The translations under genes and the position numbers were made by a program. Under the pieces are notes generated by a model. It was not told where the DNA came from, ran no database searches, and worked only from the letters and a program-made list of their open reading frames with translations. DNA of 64,000 nt, from NCBI RefSeq assembly GCF_027627575.1, contig NZ_CP114065.1:6014001-6078000 (forward strand), written 5' to 3'. This DNA comes from Kribbella sp. CA-293567. Its GTDB lineage: Bacteria > Actinomycetota > Actinomycetes > Propionibacteriales > Kribbellaceae. Positions 9,115 through 16,558 of the stretch are shown here, in pieces; the stretch's first letter is position 1, and each line of letters begins with the position of its first letter.

Positions 9115-10053
9115 TCATCCGGCGATCAGCCGGATCCCGACGGCGCCTGGGTAGAAGGCGAAGGCAATGGTCACCGGGAGCACGAGAAACACCACCGGAA
9201 TCATCATGGCGACCTCACGGCGGGCGCCCGACTCGATCAGCTCGCGACGGCTCGCTTCCCGGATGTCACCCGCCTGAGCTCGCAGTACGTCGGCCAGCGG
9301 CGTCCCGCGCTCGAGCGCGACGGCGAGACCATCGGCGAATCGCGACAGAGCGACCAGGCCGCTGCGGTCGGCCAGTGCATCAAGCGCGCGCACCAACGGG
9401 TCACCTGCGCGGGTCTCGGCCAGCACCCGTTGCAGCTCGTCGGCCAGTTCACCGCGGCAGGACCGTGCGACTCGATCGAGCGCGGCGGCGGGGCCTTCGC
9501 CTGCGGCTACTGACAGGGCGAGCAACTCGGCGACCGTCGGCAACTCGGCCAGCAGGCGGCGCTCGCGGCGGCTCACTTGGCTGCTCAGATAGGTGTCGCG
9601 GGACAGTACGCCGAGGACGGCGAGGAAGCAGCAGAGGACGAGCAACCCGATCGGATTGCCCAAGCCCAGGGAGAGAGCGATCAGCGCGGTCAGCAGGCCG
9701 GCGCCGAAACCGGCCGCGCCCCACAGCACCTGCTCGATGCGGAACTCTTCGACGGTACGGTCGATTCCGGCGCGGGCGAGTCGGCGCCGGATGGAAATCG
9801 ATCCGCCGAGGATGCGCTCCAGCCGGGTTGCGCCGGAGCGGAGCAGAGGACCGAACAGCCGGACGATCGCGTAGAACGGCGAGCCCGAGTCGACCACGCC
9901 GAGGAAGACGTCGGAGCCGGCGATGTCGCGGAGGTAGGGACCGATGCGGTCGTCGACCGACGGCTTGCGCAGGAACGGCAGGCGACGCAGTACCAGCAGC
10001 AGGCCGCCGCCGAGCAGCGCGCCGAGGAAGGCACCCAGCACCGTCGGGCTCAT
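9115..10053 (-). CDS. tadC: Tad/type II secretion inner-membrane platform protein TadC
   Basis: A 312-residue T2SS-F-domain protein with N-terminal helices at about 1-22, paired helices near 105-150 and a C-terminal helix (VVFLVLPVTIAFAFYPG). The cytoplasmic T2SSF four-helix region lies at about 160-270 (ELPTVAELLALSVAAGEGPAAAL). With TadB it forms the platform driven by the CpaF/TadA ATPase. Its ATG overlaps the tadB stop by 4 bp. Confidence 0.88.
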   Translation of the reverse strand: MSPTVLGAFLGALLGGGLLLVLRRLPFLRKPSVDDRIGPYLRDIAGSDVFLGVVDSGSPFYAIVRLFGPLLRSGATRLERILGGSISIRRRLARAGIDRTVEEFRIEQVLWGAAGFGAGLLTALIALSLGLGNPIGLLVLCCFLAVLGVLSRDTYLSSQVSRRERRLLAELPTVAELLALSVAAGEGPAAALDRVARSCRGELADELQRVLAETRAGDPLVRALDALADRSGLVALSRFADGLAVALERGTPLADVLRAQAGDIREASRRELIESGARREVAMMIPVVFLVLPVTIAFAFYPGAVGIRLIAG

Positions 10054-10910
10054 CGCAGGACCCGTTCCGGTTCGGGGAGACGGCCGATGCGGAGCATGAG
10101 GCGGTAGGCGATGACGCAGACGACGGCGCCGATGCCGATGATCAGCGCGCCGACCGGGGAGTTGTAGCGCTGGATCACGTCGCCCTGGAACGAAAGCATC
10201 GCGAGCACCAGCCAGGGGGCGGCTACGGCAACGCGGGCGCCGTTGACCGACCAGGATTGGCGGGCCTCCAGTTCGGATCTGGTGCGAGCGTCGTCGCGGA
10301 GGAAGCTCGAGAGGGAGCGCAGCAGCCGGCCGAGGTCGCCGCCGCCGACTTCGCGGGCGATTCGCAGCGCCTCGATCACCCGGTCGCCAACCGGGTCGGC
10401 CAGTCTGGCTTTGAGCCGGTCAAGTGAGTCCGCGAAGCGGCCGGTCGAGGCATAGTCGGCTCCGAACCGGCGGAACGGCTCGCGCAGCGGCAACGGACCC
10501 CGCTCTCCGACCTGGGCCAGCGCCTCCGACAACGACAACCCGGCCCGTACTGCGGACGCGATGTTGTCGACCACGTCAGGCCACAGCTCGCGGAACTCGG
10601 CCAGCCGCTTGCGCGCGCGGCTCTTCAGCACCGCGACCGGCAGGCTGCCCGCCATTACCCCGAAGACCAGCCCGATCGGCAACGCGGCCGACACCAGGAA
10701 CATCACGACGAACCCGATGAAACCCGTGATCGCACAAGCGCCGATGAAGGCGGCCGGAGTCACCCCGTCGACGCCGGCCGCGGCGAGCAGGTCGCGGCTT
10801 CGCGTGGTCAGGCGCCCATCGGTACCGGTCCTGGTCTCGCGCGGCGAGACGAAGGTCCAGATGATCAGCAGCAGGCCGATTCCGAAGAAGAGGCCGAGCA
10901 GCAGCCCCAT
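10050..10910 (-). CDS. tadB: Tad/type II secretion inner-membrane platform protein TadB
   Basis: A 286-residue T2SS-F-domain protein. The start at 10910 (MGLLLGLFFGIGLL) overlaps the cpaF stop by one base. N-terminal and C-terminal membrane helices flank the T2SSF region LWPDVVDNIASAVRAGLSLSEAL. Longer upstream frames are out-of-frame readings of cpaF. It is translationally coupled to cpaF and tadC, so interruption of cpaF by the prophage probably also affects its expression. Confidence 0.88.
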   Translation of the reverse strand: MGLLLGLFFGIGLLLIIWTFVSPRETRTGTDGRLTTRSRDLLAAAGVDGVTPAAFIGACAITGFIGFVVMFLVSAALPIGLVFGVMAGSLPVAVLKSRARKRLAEFRELWPDVVDNIASAVRAGLSLSEALAQVGERGPLPLREPFRRFGADYASTGRFADSLDRLKARLADPVGDRVIEALRIAREVGGGDLGRLLRSLSSFLRDDARTRSELEARQSWSVNGARVAVAAPWLVLAMLSFQGDVIQRYNSPVGALIIGIGAVVCVIAYRLMLRIGRLPEPERVLR

Positions 10911-11269
10911 CAGCCCACTCCTCGCGGCAGCTCGGTCAACAGCCCAGCCGGTGAGTATCCCCGGAGGCTGAATCGCTCGGGGTGCGGCAACTGCCCTTCG
11001 GCTCGGCGCAACTGGCCGTCGACGGTGCTGAACAGATGCTCGGTCTCGATCGCCTCGCCCTCGATCCGGCCGCTGACCGCGAGGATCTCCCGCACCCGGC
11101 GCTGACCGTCGTGGCCGATCCCGAGGTGGACGACCAGGTCGACCGAGCCCGCGACGGTCGGCAGCACGAACCGCGAGCCGATGTTCTCCCCCGCCAGCAG
11201 CGGCAGCGTGCACATCTTGGTCAGCGCCTCGCGGGCCGAGTTCGCATGGATGGTGCACATCCCGGGCAG
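10910..11269 (-). pseudogene. cpaF: cpaF/tadA pilus ATPase, 3' fragment cut off by prophage insertion
   Basis: Encodes the last about 118 residues of a CpaF-type secretion ATPase (MCTIHANSAREAL, then the C-terminal HLFSTVDGQL region). Upstream the frame enters the phage half of attL, reads SSGLPGM and meets an in-frame TAG. The N-terminal 308 host residues, with Walker A and B, lie 44.6 kb away at 55822-56757. Joining the two host halves gives an intact reading frame through LALNSGLPGMCTIHANS, so excision would restore a protein of about 426 residues. Confidence 0.92.
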
Positions 11270-11310
11270 GCCAGAACTGACCTAGTCACGTAGCGCCACT
11301 AGGTCAGTTC
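11249..11310. other. attL: host cpaF half, GGCAG core, phage arm
   Basis: The left part (to 11269) continues cpaF. From 11270 the sequence is phage-derived. Combining this arm with that of attR rebuilds an attP with 16-bp near-palindromic arms (GTGACTAGGTCAGTTC and, on the other side, GTGACTAGCTCAACTC) centred on the dinucleotide CT of the minus-strand core CTGCC. The central dinucleotide is therefore probably CT (AG on the plus strand, 11268-11269). Confidence 0.85.
11274..11310. repeat. perfect 12-bp inverted repeat built from the attP arm
   Basis: GAACTGACCTAG (11274-11285) and CTAGGTCAGTTC (11299-11310) are exact inverted copies separated by 13 bp. The first is the phage attP arm itself; the second is an extra inverted copy inside the phage. 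It could be an additional integrase-binding site, a way to control the int promoter, or a transcription-blocking hairpin between cpaF and int. Confidence 0.7.
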
Positions 11311-11344
11311 CGGGAAGCCGGAATCGGACTAGTTGCCCTTGAAG

Positions 11345-11375
11345 TGAGCAGACGGCCATCCGCCGACCCACCTCT
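11345..11375 (+). promoter_or_regulatory. 31-bp repeat copy 1, promoter-like, upstream of integrase
   Basis: TGAGCAGA, a variable middle, then CGCCGACCCACCTCT. TGAGCA and CACCTC are spaced 17 bp, like -35 and -10 elements. The integrase GTG is 26 bp downstream. This is one of nine copies of the family. Confidence 0.6.
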
Positions 11376-11401
11376 AGGGCAACCGATCGAAAGGCACGCC
11401 C

Positions 11402-12865
11402 GTGACCGTGGCCGACCTCTACCTCCGCCTGTCCGAGTCGGACGACGCTTCTACCTCCATCGCCCGGCAAGAGGCCGACCTCCGTCTCCTCTGCGAGCGC
11501 GAGGGCTGGACCGTGGGCGAGGTCCTGATTGACGACGGCCTCTCGGGTGGCTACACCCGCGCCAAGGCCGTAGAGGCCCTGGAGCGCCTCCGCACCGGGC
11601 AAAGCCACGTCCTCGCCGTGTGGAAGTTTGACCGCTGGTCCCGGCAGGGCCTGACCGCCCTCGCCGCGCTGATCGAAGCCTTGGACGAGAGCAAGACTGG
11701 CCTCTTCGTGGCCGAGCGCGACGGCCTTCGATCCTCCCAACCCGCTTGGCGGATCATCGCGTCCGTCCTCGCCGAGGTCGCCCGTATGGAGCGCGAGAAC
11801 ATTCAGACCCGCGTTCGGTCGAGCATCGCCGCCCTGAAGAAGGGCGGCCGGTTCTCCGGCGGCACCCTCGCCTACGGCTACGAATCCGCGAAGGACCCCA
11901 ACTCCGCGGGCCGCGTCCTCGTGCTCAGTCCCTCGGAGTCCGCCATCGTCCGTGAGGCCGCGTCCCGCGTACTCCGCGGAGAGTCGGTCTACCGCATCAC
12001 CACGGACTTCAACACCCGCGGCGTCCCCACGCGCCGGGCGAAGCACTGGACCGTTACGGCCCTCCGGCAGATCCTCGTCTCAGACGCCATCGTCGGCCGG
12101 GTCACCCACGATGGGGAGTTGCTCCGCGGCCCTGACGGCCTCCCTGTGGAGGTTTGGCCGCCTGTCCTGGACTTGGAGACCTGGCACCGCCTGAGGGCGC
12201 GCCTGGACGCCGACAAGCCCGGCTCAGAGCGCACCCAACGCCGCCGCCGTGCGCGCCTTCTCTCCGGCATCGTCAAGTGCGGTGGATGCGGCCGGCCGCT
12301 GTACGTGAAGTACAACGGGCAAGGCCAGACGTCCTACGGATGCTCGGCCCGAAACAACGGTCAGCCCTGCCCCGGCGTGGCCATCGTGGCCGACCAACTG
12401 GAGGAGTACGTCACCGGCCGGTTCCTGTCCGCCGTCGGTCACCTGGAGGTCTTCGAGCGCGTGGAGGAGCTGCCGGATATCGCCGCCCTCGCGGACGTGG
12501 AGCAGGCCATCTCGGCGACCGCCGCCAAGATGGCCGACGATGACGCCGACGTCGTCACCCTCGCGGCTCAGCTCGCCAACCTGAAGGTTCGCCGGACCGA
12601 GCTGAAGTCCCGCCCGGCCGAGCGAGTGGTGAAGCTCGTGGGTAAAGGCTTCACGTTCGCCGAGTACTGGGAGGCCGCCAACGACGTCGGCCTACGCAAC
12701 GCGCTTCTCGCGGCCAACATCGCCACGCTGTCCGTTGCCAAGGGAAGGAAGGTCGGCAAAGGACCCATCGACTTCGGCGCCCGCGTCGCGTTGCTCTTTC
12801 AGCCCGCGCACTACGGCGACGCATGGCGCACCCCCGAGGGCCGCGTCTACGCCGAGGCCGTGTGA
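11402..12865 (+). CDS. int: large serine recombinase (phage integrase)
   Basis: A 487-residue site-specific recombinase that inserts the phage into cpaF. The N-terminal resolvase domain (about 1-150) has the nucleophile Ser11 in LYLRLSESDD and the conserved arginines of SIARQ and KFDRWSRQG. The recombinase domain follows (about 160-270), then a zinc-ribbon (CGGCGRPLY and CSARNNGQPC, about 295-325) and a coiled-coil C-terminus. It starts with GTG. The length is near the lower end for this class. A separate directionality factor would be needed for excision; none is recognisable, and candidates are among the small genes near attR. Confidence 0.96.
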   Translation: MTVADLYLRLSESDDASTSIARQEADLRLLCEREGWTVGEVLIDDGLSGGYTRAKAVEALERLRTGQSHVLAVWKFDRWSRQGLTALAALIEALDESKTGLFVAERDGLRSSQPAWRIIASVLAEVARMERENIQTRVRSSIAALKKGGRFSGGTLAYGYESAKDPNSAGRVLVLSPSESAIVREAASRVLRGESVYRITTDFNTRGVPTRRAKHWTVTALRQILVSDAIVGRVTHDGELLRGPDGLPVEVWPPVLDLETWHRLRARLDADKPGSERTQRRRRARLLSGIVKCGGCGRPLYVKYNGQGQTSYGCSARNNGQPCPGVAIVADQLEEYVTGRFLSAVGHLEVFERVEELPDIAALADVEQAISATAAKMADDDADVVTLAAQLANLKVRRTELKSRPAERVVKLVGKGFTFAEYWEAANDVGLRNALLAANIATLSVAKGRKVGKGPIDFGARVALLFQPAHYGDAWRTPEGRVYAEAV

Positions 12866-12895
12866 CCCGGACCACACCGTTTACACAGGCGATTC

Positions 12896-12926
12896 TGAGC
12901 AGATCGGCCCTCGCTGACCTACCTCT
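12896..12926 (+). promoter_or_regulatory. 31-bp repeat copy 2, promoter-like, upstream of the tRNA cluster
   Basis: TGAGCAGA at 12896, then CGCTGACCTACCTCT ending at 12926. It lies 62 bp before the first tRNA. A GTTTACAC octamer is at 12879-12886, immediately upstream. Confidence 0.6.
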
Positions 12927-12987
12927 ATATTGAGGCCGCTTCGCGCGCGCGTGTGCCCCTAGGGATGCGTCGGAAGAGACCTCATGA

Positions 12988-13058
12988 CGGCTTATAGCTC
13001 AACGGCAGAGCGCCATCCGTGGAGGGTGGAGGTGTGGGTTCGAATCCCACGAAGCCGA
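12988..13058 (+). tRNA. tRNA-like gene, anticodon position reads TGG (Pro), atypical G33
   Basis: All four arms fold. The acceptor CGGCTTA pairs with GAAGCCG (one A-G mismatch at its base); the D stem is GCTC/GAGC, the anticodon stem CCATC/GGTGG and the T arm GTGGG-TTCGAAT-CCCAC. The 7-nt anticodon loop is CGTGGAG, placing TGG at 34-36 but G rather than the near-universal T at position 33. No CCA is encoded. Isotype uncertain. Confidence 0.65.
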
Positions 13059-13108
13059 CGAGCGCGCCCACCGGTGTAGCCCTTAGCGGCCGGTGGCGCG
13101 CGCCTCCA

Positions 13109-13182
13109 CGCGGGGTAGCTCAGTTGGTTAGAGCCTCCTACTCATCATGGGGAACGCGCCGGTTCGAGTCCGGCCCCCGCGC
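13109..13182 (+). tRNA. tRNA-Met (CAT)
   Basis: The acceptor CGCGGGG pairs with CCCCGCG, the D arm is GCTC-AGTTGGTTA-GAGC, the anticodon stem is TCCTA/TGGGG with loop CTCATCA (anticodon CAT), and the T arm is GCCGG-TTCGAGT-CCGGC. No CCA is encoded. CAT could also be an Ile2 (lysidine) tRNA, which sequence alone does not settle. Confidence 0.88.
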
Positions 13183-13197
13183 CTCGCAACACTCTCT

Positions 13198-13272
13198 CCC
13201 TCGCTAGCTCAGATGGCCTAGAGCACCCGACTCTTAATCGGGGGGTCCGCGGTTCGAGTCCGTGGCGGGGGA
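13198..13272 (+). tRNA. tRNA-Lys (CTT)
   Basis: The acceptor CCCTCGC pairs with GCGGGGG (one G-T pair), the D arm is GCTC-AGATGGCCTA-GAGC, the anticodon stem is CCCGA/TCGGG with loop CTCTTAA (anticodon CTT), and the T arm is CGCGG-TTCGAGT-CCGTG. It lies 15 bp after the tRNA-Met. Confidence 0.9.
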
Positions 13273-13591
13273 CAAAGGCGGTACGGCCGGGCCTTCGCGC
13301 CCGGTGGACCTACCGCCCTCCTATTTCCCCCGCTGTGTCCTCCTCGCGATGCCTACTCCCATTGGCTAGCTACACGGACACGGCGGGGATGACTTCCCGG
13401 CGTCGCCCTTGCAGGGCGGTCGTCCGGGTAGCCAACCGCATAGGGCGTCTTCCCTCGGTCTGAGGTCGGCAGGTAGCGAGGTGGTCCGCCGCCTTGCCCT
13501 CCCTCCCGAGGTTGAGGGCGCCCTATGCGCTTCACAGAGCGGTTCACGACAGGGCCTATCCGGATGGGTAGCCATCGTGCGGCGCTCGCCA
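13273..13591 (+). other. non-coding stretch packed with hairpins between tRNA-Lys and tRNA-Asn
   Basis: I see no gene in this stretch of just over 300 bp. It holds at least four stable stems: GGCGGTA/TACCGCC (13277-13283 with 13311-13317); a 13-bp stem CCCCGCTGTGTCC (13328-13340) with 13376-13388; CGCCCT-TGC-AGGGCG (13404-13418); and CGCATAGGGCG (13437-13447) with CGCCCTATGCG (13519-13529), the last enclosing a further CCTCGG/CCGAGG stem. It may be structured RNA processed with the tRNAs, or part of the packaging (cos) region that usually lies near HNH and terminase genes. Confidence 0.5.
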
Positions 13592-13664
13592 TGCCCGATA
13601 GCTCAACTGGCAGAGCCGTGGATTGTTGCTCCACTGGTTGCAGGTTCGACCCCTGCTCGGGTAG
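13592..13664 (+). tRNA. tRNA-Asn (GTT)
   Basis: The acceptor TGCCCGA pairs with TCGGGTA, the D arm is GCTC-AACTGGCA-GAGC, the anticodon stem is GTGGA/TCCAC with loop TTGTTGC (anticodon GTT), and the T arm is GCAGG-TTCGACC-CCTGC. No CCA is encoded. It lies 85 bp upstream of the HNH gene. Confidence 0.9.
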
Positions 13665-13749
13665 CTCACGAACACCCCGCCCTGCCTGTCTGGCAAGGGC
13701 CGCCCCCTCGCATCGAACACTCCCCCGCCCACCACGAGGAGCAAGGCTC

Positions 13750-14070
13750 ATGAGTGGTTGGCACACCAGCGACAGGCGCTCTCGTCTGCCTAGTAACTGG
13801 CAGACCCTGCGCCTCCGCGTACTGCGCCGCGATCGGTACCTGTGTCAGGCCCGCGACTCCGCCGGCCTGAAGTGCAACGCGCCCGCGAGGGACGTTGACC
13901 ACGTCATCCCGAACGACGACCACGCGATGACCAACCTTCAGTCCCTCTGCGTCCCTTGCCACAAGGCGAAGACGACGAACGAAGCACGCGAAGCGCGCGC
14001 CGAGAAGGCCCGACGAGGCCGCTACACCGAGCCTCATCCCGGAATGATCGAGCCGCGTTCGTCTTCGTGA
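13750..14070 (+). CDS. HNH endonuclease
   Basis: A 106-residue phage HNH nuclease: C-x-A near residue 35, ARDVDHVIPNDDHAMTNLQSLCVPCHKAKT with the D-H, N and H residues of the HNH motif, and flanking zinc cysteines. The start at 13750 follows a GAGGAG site; longer upstream frames run through the tRNA-Asn. HNH proteins beside the terminase are required for DNA packaging and cos cleavage in many siphophages, so cos is likely nearby (inference). Confidence 0.9.
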   Translation: MSGWHTSDRRSRLPSNWQTLRLRVLRRDRYLCQARDSAGLKCNAPARDVDHVIPNDDHAMTNLQSLCVPCHKAKTTNEAREARAEKARRGRYTEPHPGMIEPRSSS

Positions 14071-14409
14071 CTCTCCGCGGCCCGAGGGTGGCGGGGGACT
14101 CCCCCCTCCCCCGTCGCCCCGTCACCGTATGTCATAGCGCCTCGCGCTACGTACAGGCAGCCAGGTCGCCCGCTGCAAACTTCCTTCACTCTCAGTAGCG
14201 GCCCAACTGGGCGTGTAAACGCCCCCGTATTGAGCGCGCCGGGCGCCGTCTGGTCTCCAAAACCGGGCAGCAGGGTTCGACTCCCTGGCTCTTTGCCACG
14301 CGCACATTCCGGTAAATGGCCGATTCCGCTGCCACCGGAAACCCGCATTAACCCGAATCCTCTCGGCCGTCCAGGTGGCGGCCACCCGAGCGACCTCAGG
14401 AGGCCGCAG
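14071..14409 (+). other. non-coding gap between HNH and small terminase
   Basis: This stretch of about 340 bp contains a reverse-oriented GTTTACAC octamer (14213-14220) and a tRNA-Trp-like 3' half (14250-14298) ending in CCA. No convincing gene is seen. By position it is a candidate for the cos/packaging site. Confidence 0.5.
14229..14298 (+). tRNA. D-armless or truncated tRNA-Trp-like sequence (anticodon CCA, 3' CCA encoded)
   Basis: The 3' half is canonical: anticodon stem CTGGT/ACCGG with loop CTCCAAA (anticodon CCA, T33 present), T arm CAGGG-TTCGACT-CCCTG, then GCTCTTT, discriminator G and encoded CCA. The 5' half is abnormal: only GAGC of the acceptor pairs, and the D arm is reduced to a GCGC-CGG-GCGC mini-hairpin. 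It could be a decayed tRNA gene, or a functional non-canonical RNA. Confidence 0.45.
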
Positions 14410-14847
14410 ATGGCCCGAGGCACGCTCCACCAGAAGAAGCCCAACAGCGTTAACCGCAATGCGTCCGGCCTCAGCGCCGCGACCCACAAGCTCACCGACG
14501 ACGGCCAGACCCGCGGCCCCGACCTCGCAGAGGCCACCGGCCGCGCGTGGGACGCCGACGTCCTCGGGTGGTACGACGTGTGGCGCAAGTCCCCGCAGGC
14601 GCAGCTCTTCGCCGCGACTGACTGGCAGCGCCTCGTCATGCTCGCCCCGCTGGTCGAGTCTCACTTTGCGTCCCCGAAGGCCGCGACCATGTCCGAGATC
14701 CGGCTCAACGAAGAGCGCCTCGGCGCCACGATCACAGACCGGATGCGCGCCCGCATGACGATCCTCTCCGAGGACGGCGAAGGCGCCACCGTACTCACGC
14801 TCCACGACGGCGAGGAGTCCGACGAGGACCTCCTCGAAGGGCTTTGA
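14410..14847 (+). CDS. terS: terminase small subunit-like protein
   Basis: A 145-residue protein directly upstream of the large terminase, with TGA/TTG overlap. The body (ATGRAWDADVLGWYDVWRKSPQAQLFAATDWQRLVMLAPLVE) matches the helical small-terminase type of actinophages, which bind the packaging site and stimulate the ATPase. An AGGAGG site precedes the ATG at 14410. The basic N-terminus (ARGTLHQKKPNSVNRN) probably contacts DNA. The function rests on position and composition. Confidence 0.8.
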   Translation: MARGTLHQKKPNSVNRNASGLSAATHKLTDDGQTRGPDLAEATGRAWDADVLGWYDVWRKSPQAQLFAATDWQRLVMLAPLVESHFASPKAATMSEIRLNEERLGATITDRMRARMTILSEDGEGATVLTLHDGEESDEDLLEGL

Positions 14848-16544
14848 GCCTCGCTGATGACGCCGTCACAAGCCGCGAAGTAGCCGCGCCGAGCATCACC
14901 GCGCAAACGACCATGACGCCCTTCCCGAAGGACGGCTCGGTCAAGACTCTCGGCTTCGGCGTCATCCGCTGGATTCACTCCCACCTCCTCCAGCCCGACG
15001 GCGACGACGCCGGCGAGCCGTTCCGCCTCACGGCCGAGCAACGGAACTTCGTCCTGTGGTTCTACGCCGTGGACGCCACCGGCCGGTTCACCTACCGCCG
15101 CGCCGTCCTCCGCCGCTCCAAGGGTTGGGGTAAGTCGCCCTTCCTCGGCGCCCTCTGTCTCGCCGAGCTGGTCGGCCCCGTCCGCTTCTCCCACTTCACC
15201 GACGACGGCAAGCCCATCGGCAAGCGCCACGCGATGCCGTGGGTAGTCGTCGCGGGCGTCTCCGAGACTCAGACGGAGAACACCCTCGGCGCCATCCGCG
15301 CAATGTGCGAGGACTCCGACCTCGTGGAGACCGAGGGCCTCGACGTCGGCATGACGCGAATCCTGTTGCCCGGCGGCGGAAAGCTCGTCCCGATCACCGC
15401 GTCCTCCTCATCGCAGGAAGGCGCCCGCCCGAGCTTCGCCGTGATGGACGAAACCCACCACTGGACGAAGAGCAACGGCGGCCACAAGCTCGCCCGCGTG
15501 ATCCGGCGGAACCTCGCCAAGTCCCGCGACGGCGCCGCCCGCGCAATCGAGACGACCAACGCGCACGAGCCCGATCAGGAATCGGTCGCCGAGTTCTCCT
15601 ACCGCGCCCACATCGCTGTCACAGAAGGCCGTTCGAAGTCGAAGGGCATCCTGTACGACAGCCGCGAGGCGCCTTCGCTGTCTGCGAAGCAGATGGCCGA
15701 CGAAGGCCACCTCCTCGCCGCGCTCCGCGCCACCTACGGTGACGCTACATGGGTCGATTTCGACCGCCTGATTGAGGAGATCTACGACCCCGACACGTCC
15801 CCCGAGGACGCGCGGCGGTTCTACCTGAATCAGATTGTCGCCGCGGCCAACTCTTGGATCGCTCCGTCCCTCTGGGATGCGAACGCCCGCCTAGACCTAG
15901 TGCCGCTCGGCCCGGACCAACCGGTCTGCCTCGGCTTCGACGGTGGCCTCACCGATGACGCCTCCGCCCTCGTGGCGGTCCGCGTCTCCGACGGCGCCCC
16001 GTTCCTACTCGGCTTGTGGGAGAAGCCCGACGGCCCGGCCGCGGTCGGCTGGACAATCGACAAGTCGGTTGTCCGCGACAAGGTGGATCACGCCTTCGCT
16101 CACCTGGACGTCGTCGCGTTCTTCTCCGACGTCGCCTACTGGGAGACGGACGTTGACGCATGGCGCGATGAGTACGGCGAAAACCTGCTACTCAAGGCCA
16201 CAACCCGTCACGCCGTCGCGTGGGACATGCGCGGCCACCAGGCCGAGACCGTCCGCGCGACCGAGGCCCTTCACCGCGCCATCACTGACGAAGAGATCCC
16301 GTTCGGCCCTCACGAGCTGGACGGCGAACGCGACGGATCGGCCGCCCTGCGCCGCCACGTCCTCAACGCCCGCCGGCGCGAGAACCGCTTCGGCGTTTCG
16401 TTCGGCAAGGAATCCCGCGAGTCCCCCCAAAAGGTGGACGCGCTCGCCGCCCTCCTCCTCGCCCGCATGGCGCGTACCCGCGTCCTCGGCGAAGGCGTCC
16501 TCGGTAAGCGACGCAAGCGAACCGGCACCCTCTACGGCTTCTAG
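14844..16544 (+). CDS. terL: terminase large subunit
   Basis: A 566-residue DNA-packaging motor. ATPase domain: Walker A RRSKGWGKSPF near residues 93-100 and Walker B FAVMDETHHW near 200. The C-terminal RNase H-like nuclease has acidic residues in CLGFDGGLTDDASALVAVR and KVDALAALLLARM. The frame opens at a TTG (14844) overlapping the terS stop; an ATG at 14913 is an alternative start. It pumps DNA into the prohead through the portal encoded next. Confidence 0.95.
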   Translation: MSLADDAVTSREVAAPSITAQTTMTPFPKDGSVKTLGFGVIRWIHSHLLQPDGDDAGEPFRLTAEQRNFVLWFYAVDATGRFTYRRAVLRRSKGWGKSPFLGALCLAELVGPVRFSHFTDDGKPIGKRHAMPWVVVAGVSETQTENTLGAIRAMCEDSDLVETEGLDVGMTRILLPGGGKLVPITASSSSQEGARPSFAVMDETHHWTKSNGGHKLARVIRRNLAKSRDGAARAIETTNAHEPDQESVAEFSYRAHIAVTEGRSKSKGILYDSREAPSLSAKQMADEGHLLAALRATYGDATWVDFDRLIEEIYDPDTSPEDARRFYLNQIVAAANSWIAPSLWDANARLDLVPLGPDQPVCLGFDGGLTDDASALVAVRVSDGAPFLLGLWEKPDGPAAVGWTIDKSVVRDKVDHAFAHLDVVAFFSDVAYWETDVDAWRDEYGENLLLKATTRHAVAWDMRGHQAETVRATEALHRAITDEEIPFGPHELDGERDGSAALRRHVLNARRRENRFGVSFGKESRESPQKVDALAALLLARMARTRVLGEGVLGKRRKRTGTLYGF

Positions 16545-16558
16545 AAAGGAACGACAAC

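Noticed and set aside
11275-11285. Shared CTGACCTA in the att arm and in some 31-bp repeats as evidence that integrase binds the repeats
   Set aside because: The match is only eight bases and absent from the copies reading CTGACCCA; coincidence cannot be excluded, so I do not claim a link.
12988-13664. tRNA genes as the phage attachment site
   Set aside because: The integrase is a serine recombinase and both junctions lie in cpaF; the tRNAs are inside the phage, not at its borders.
13353-13766. Leftward 137-codon open frame
   Set aside because: It reads through the tRNA-Asn and hairpin block; the QGSNLQPVEQQ-like stretch is simply the reverse translation of a tRNA.
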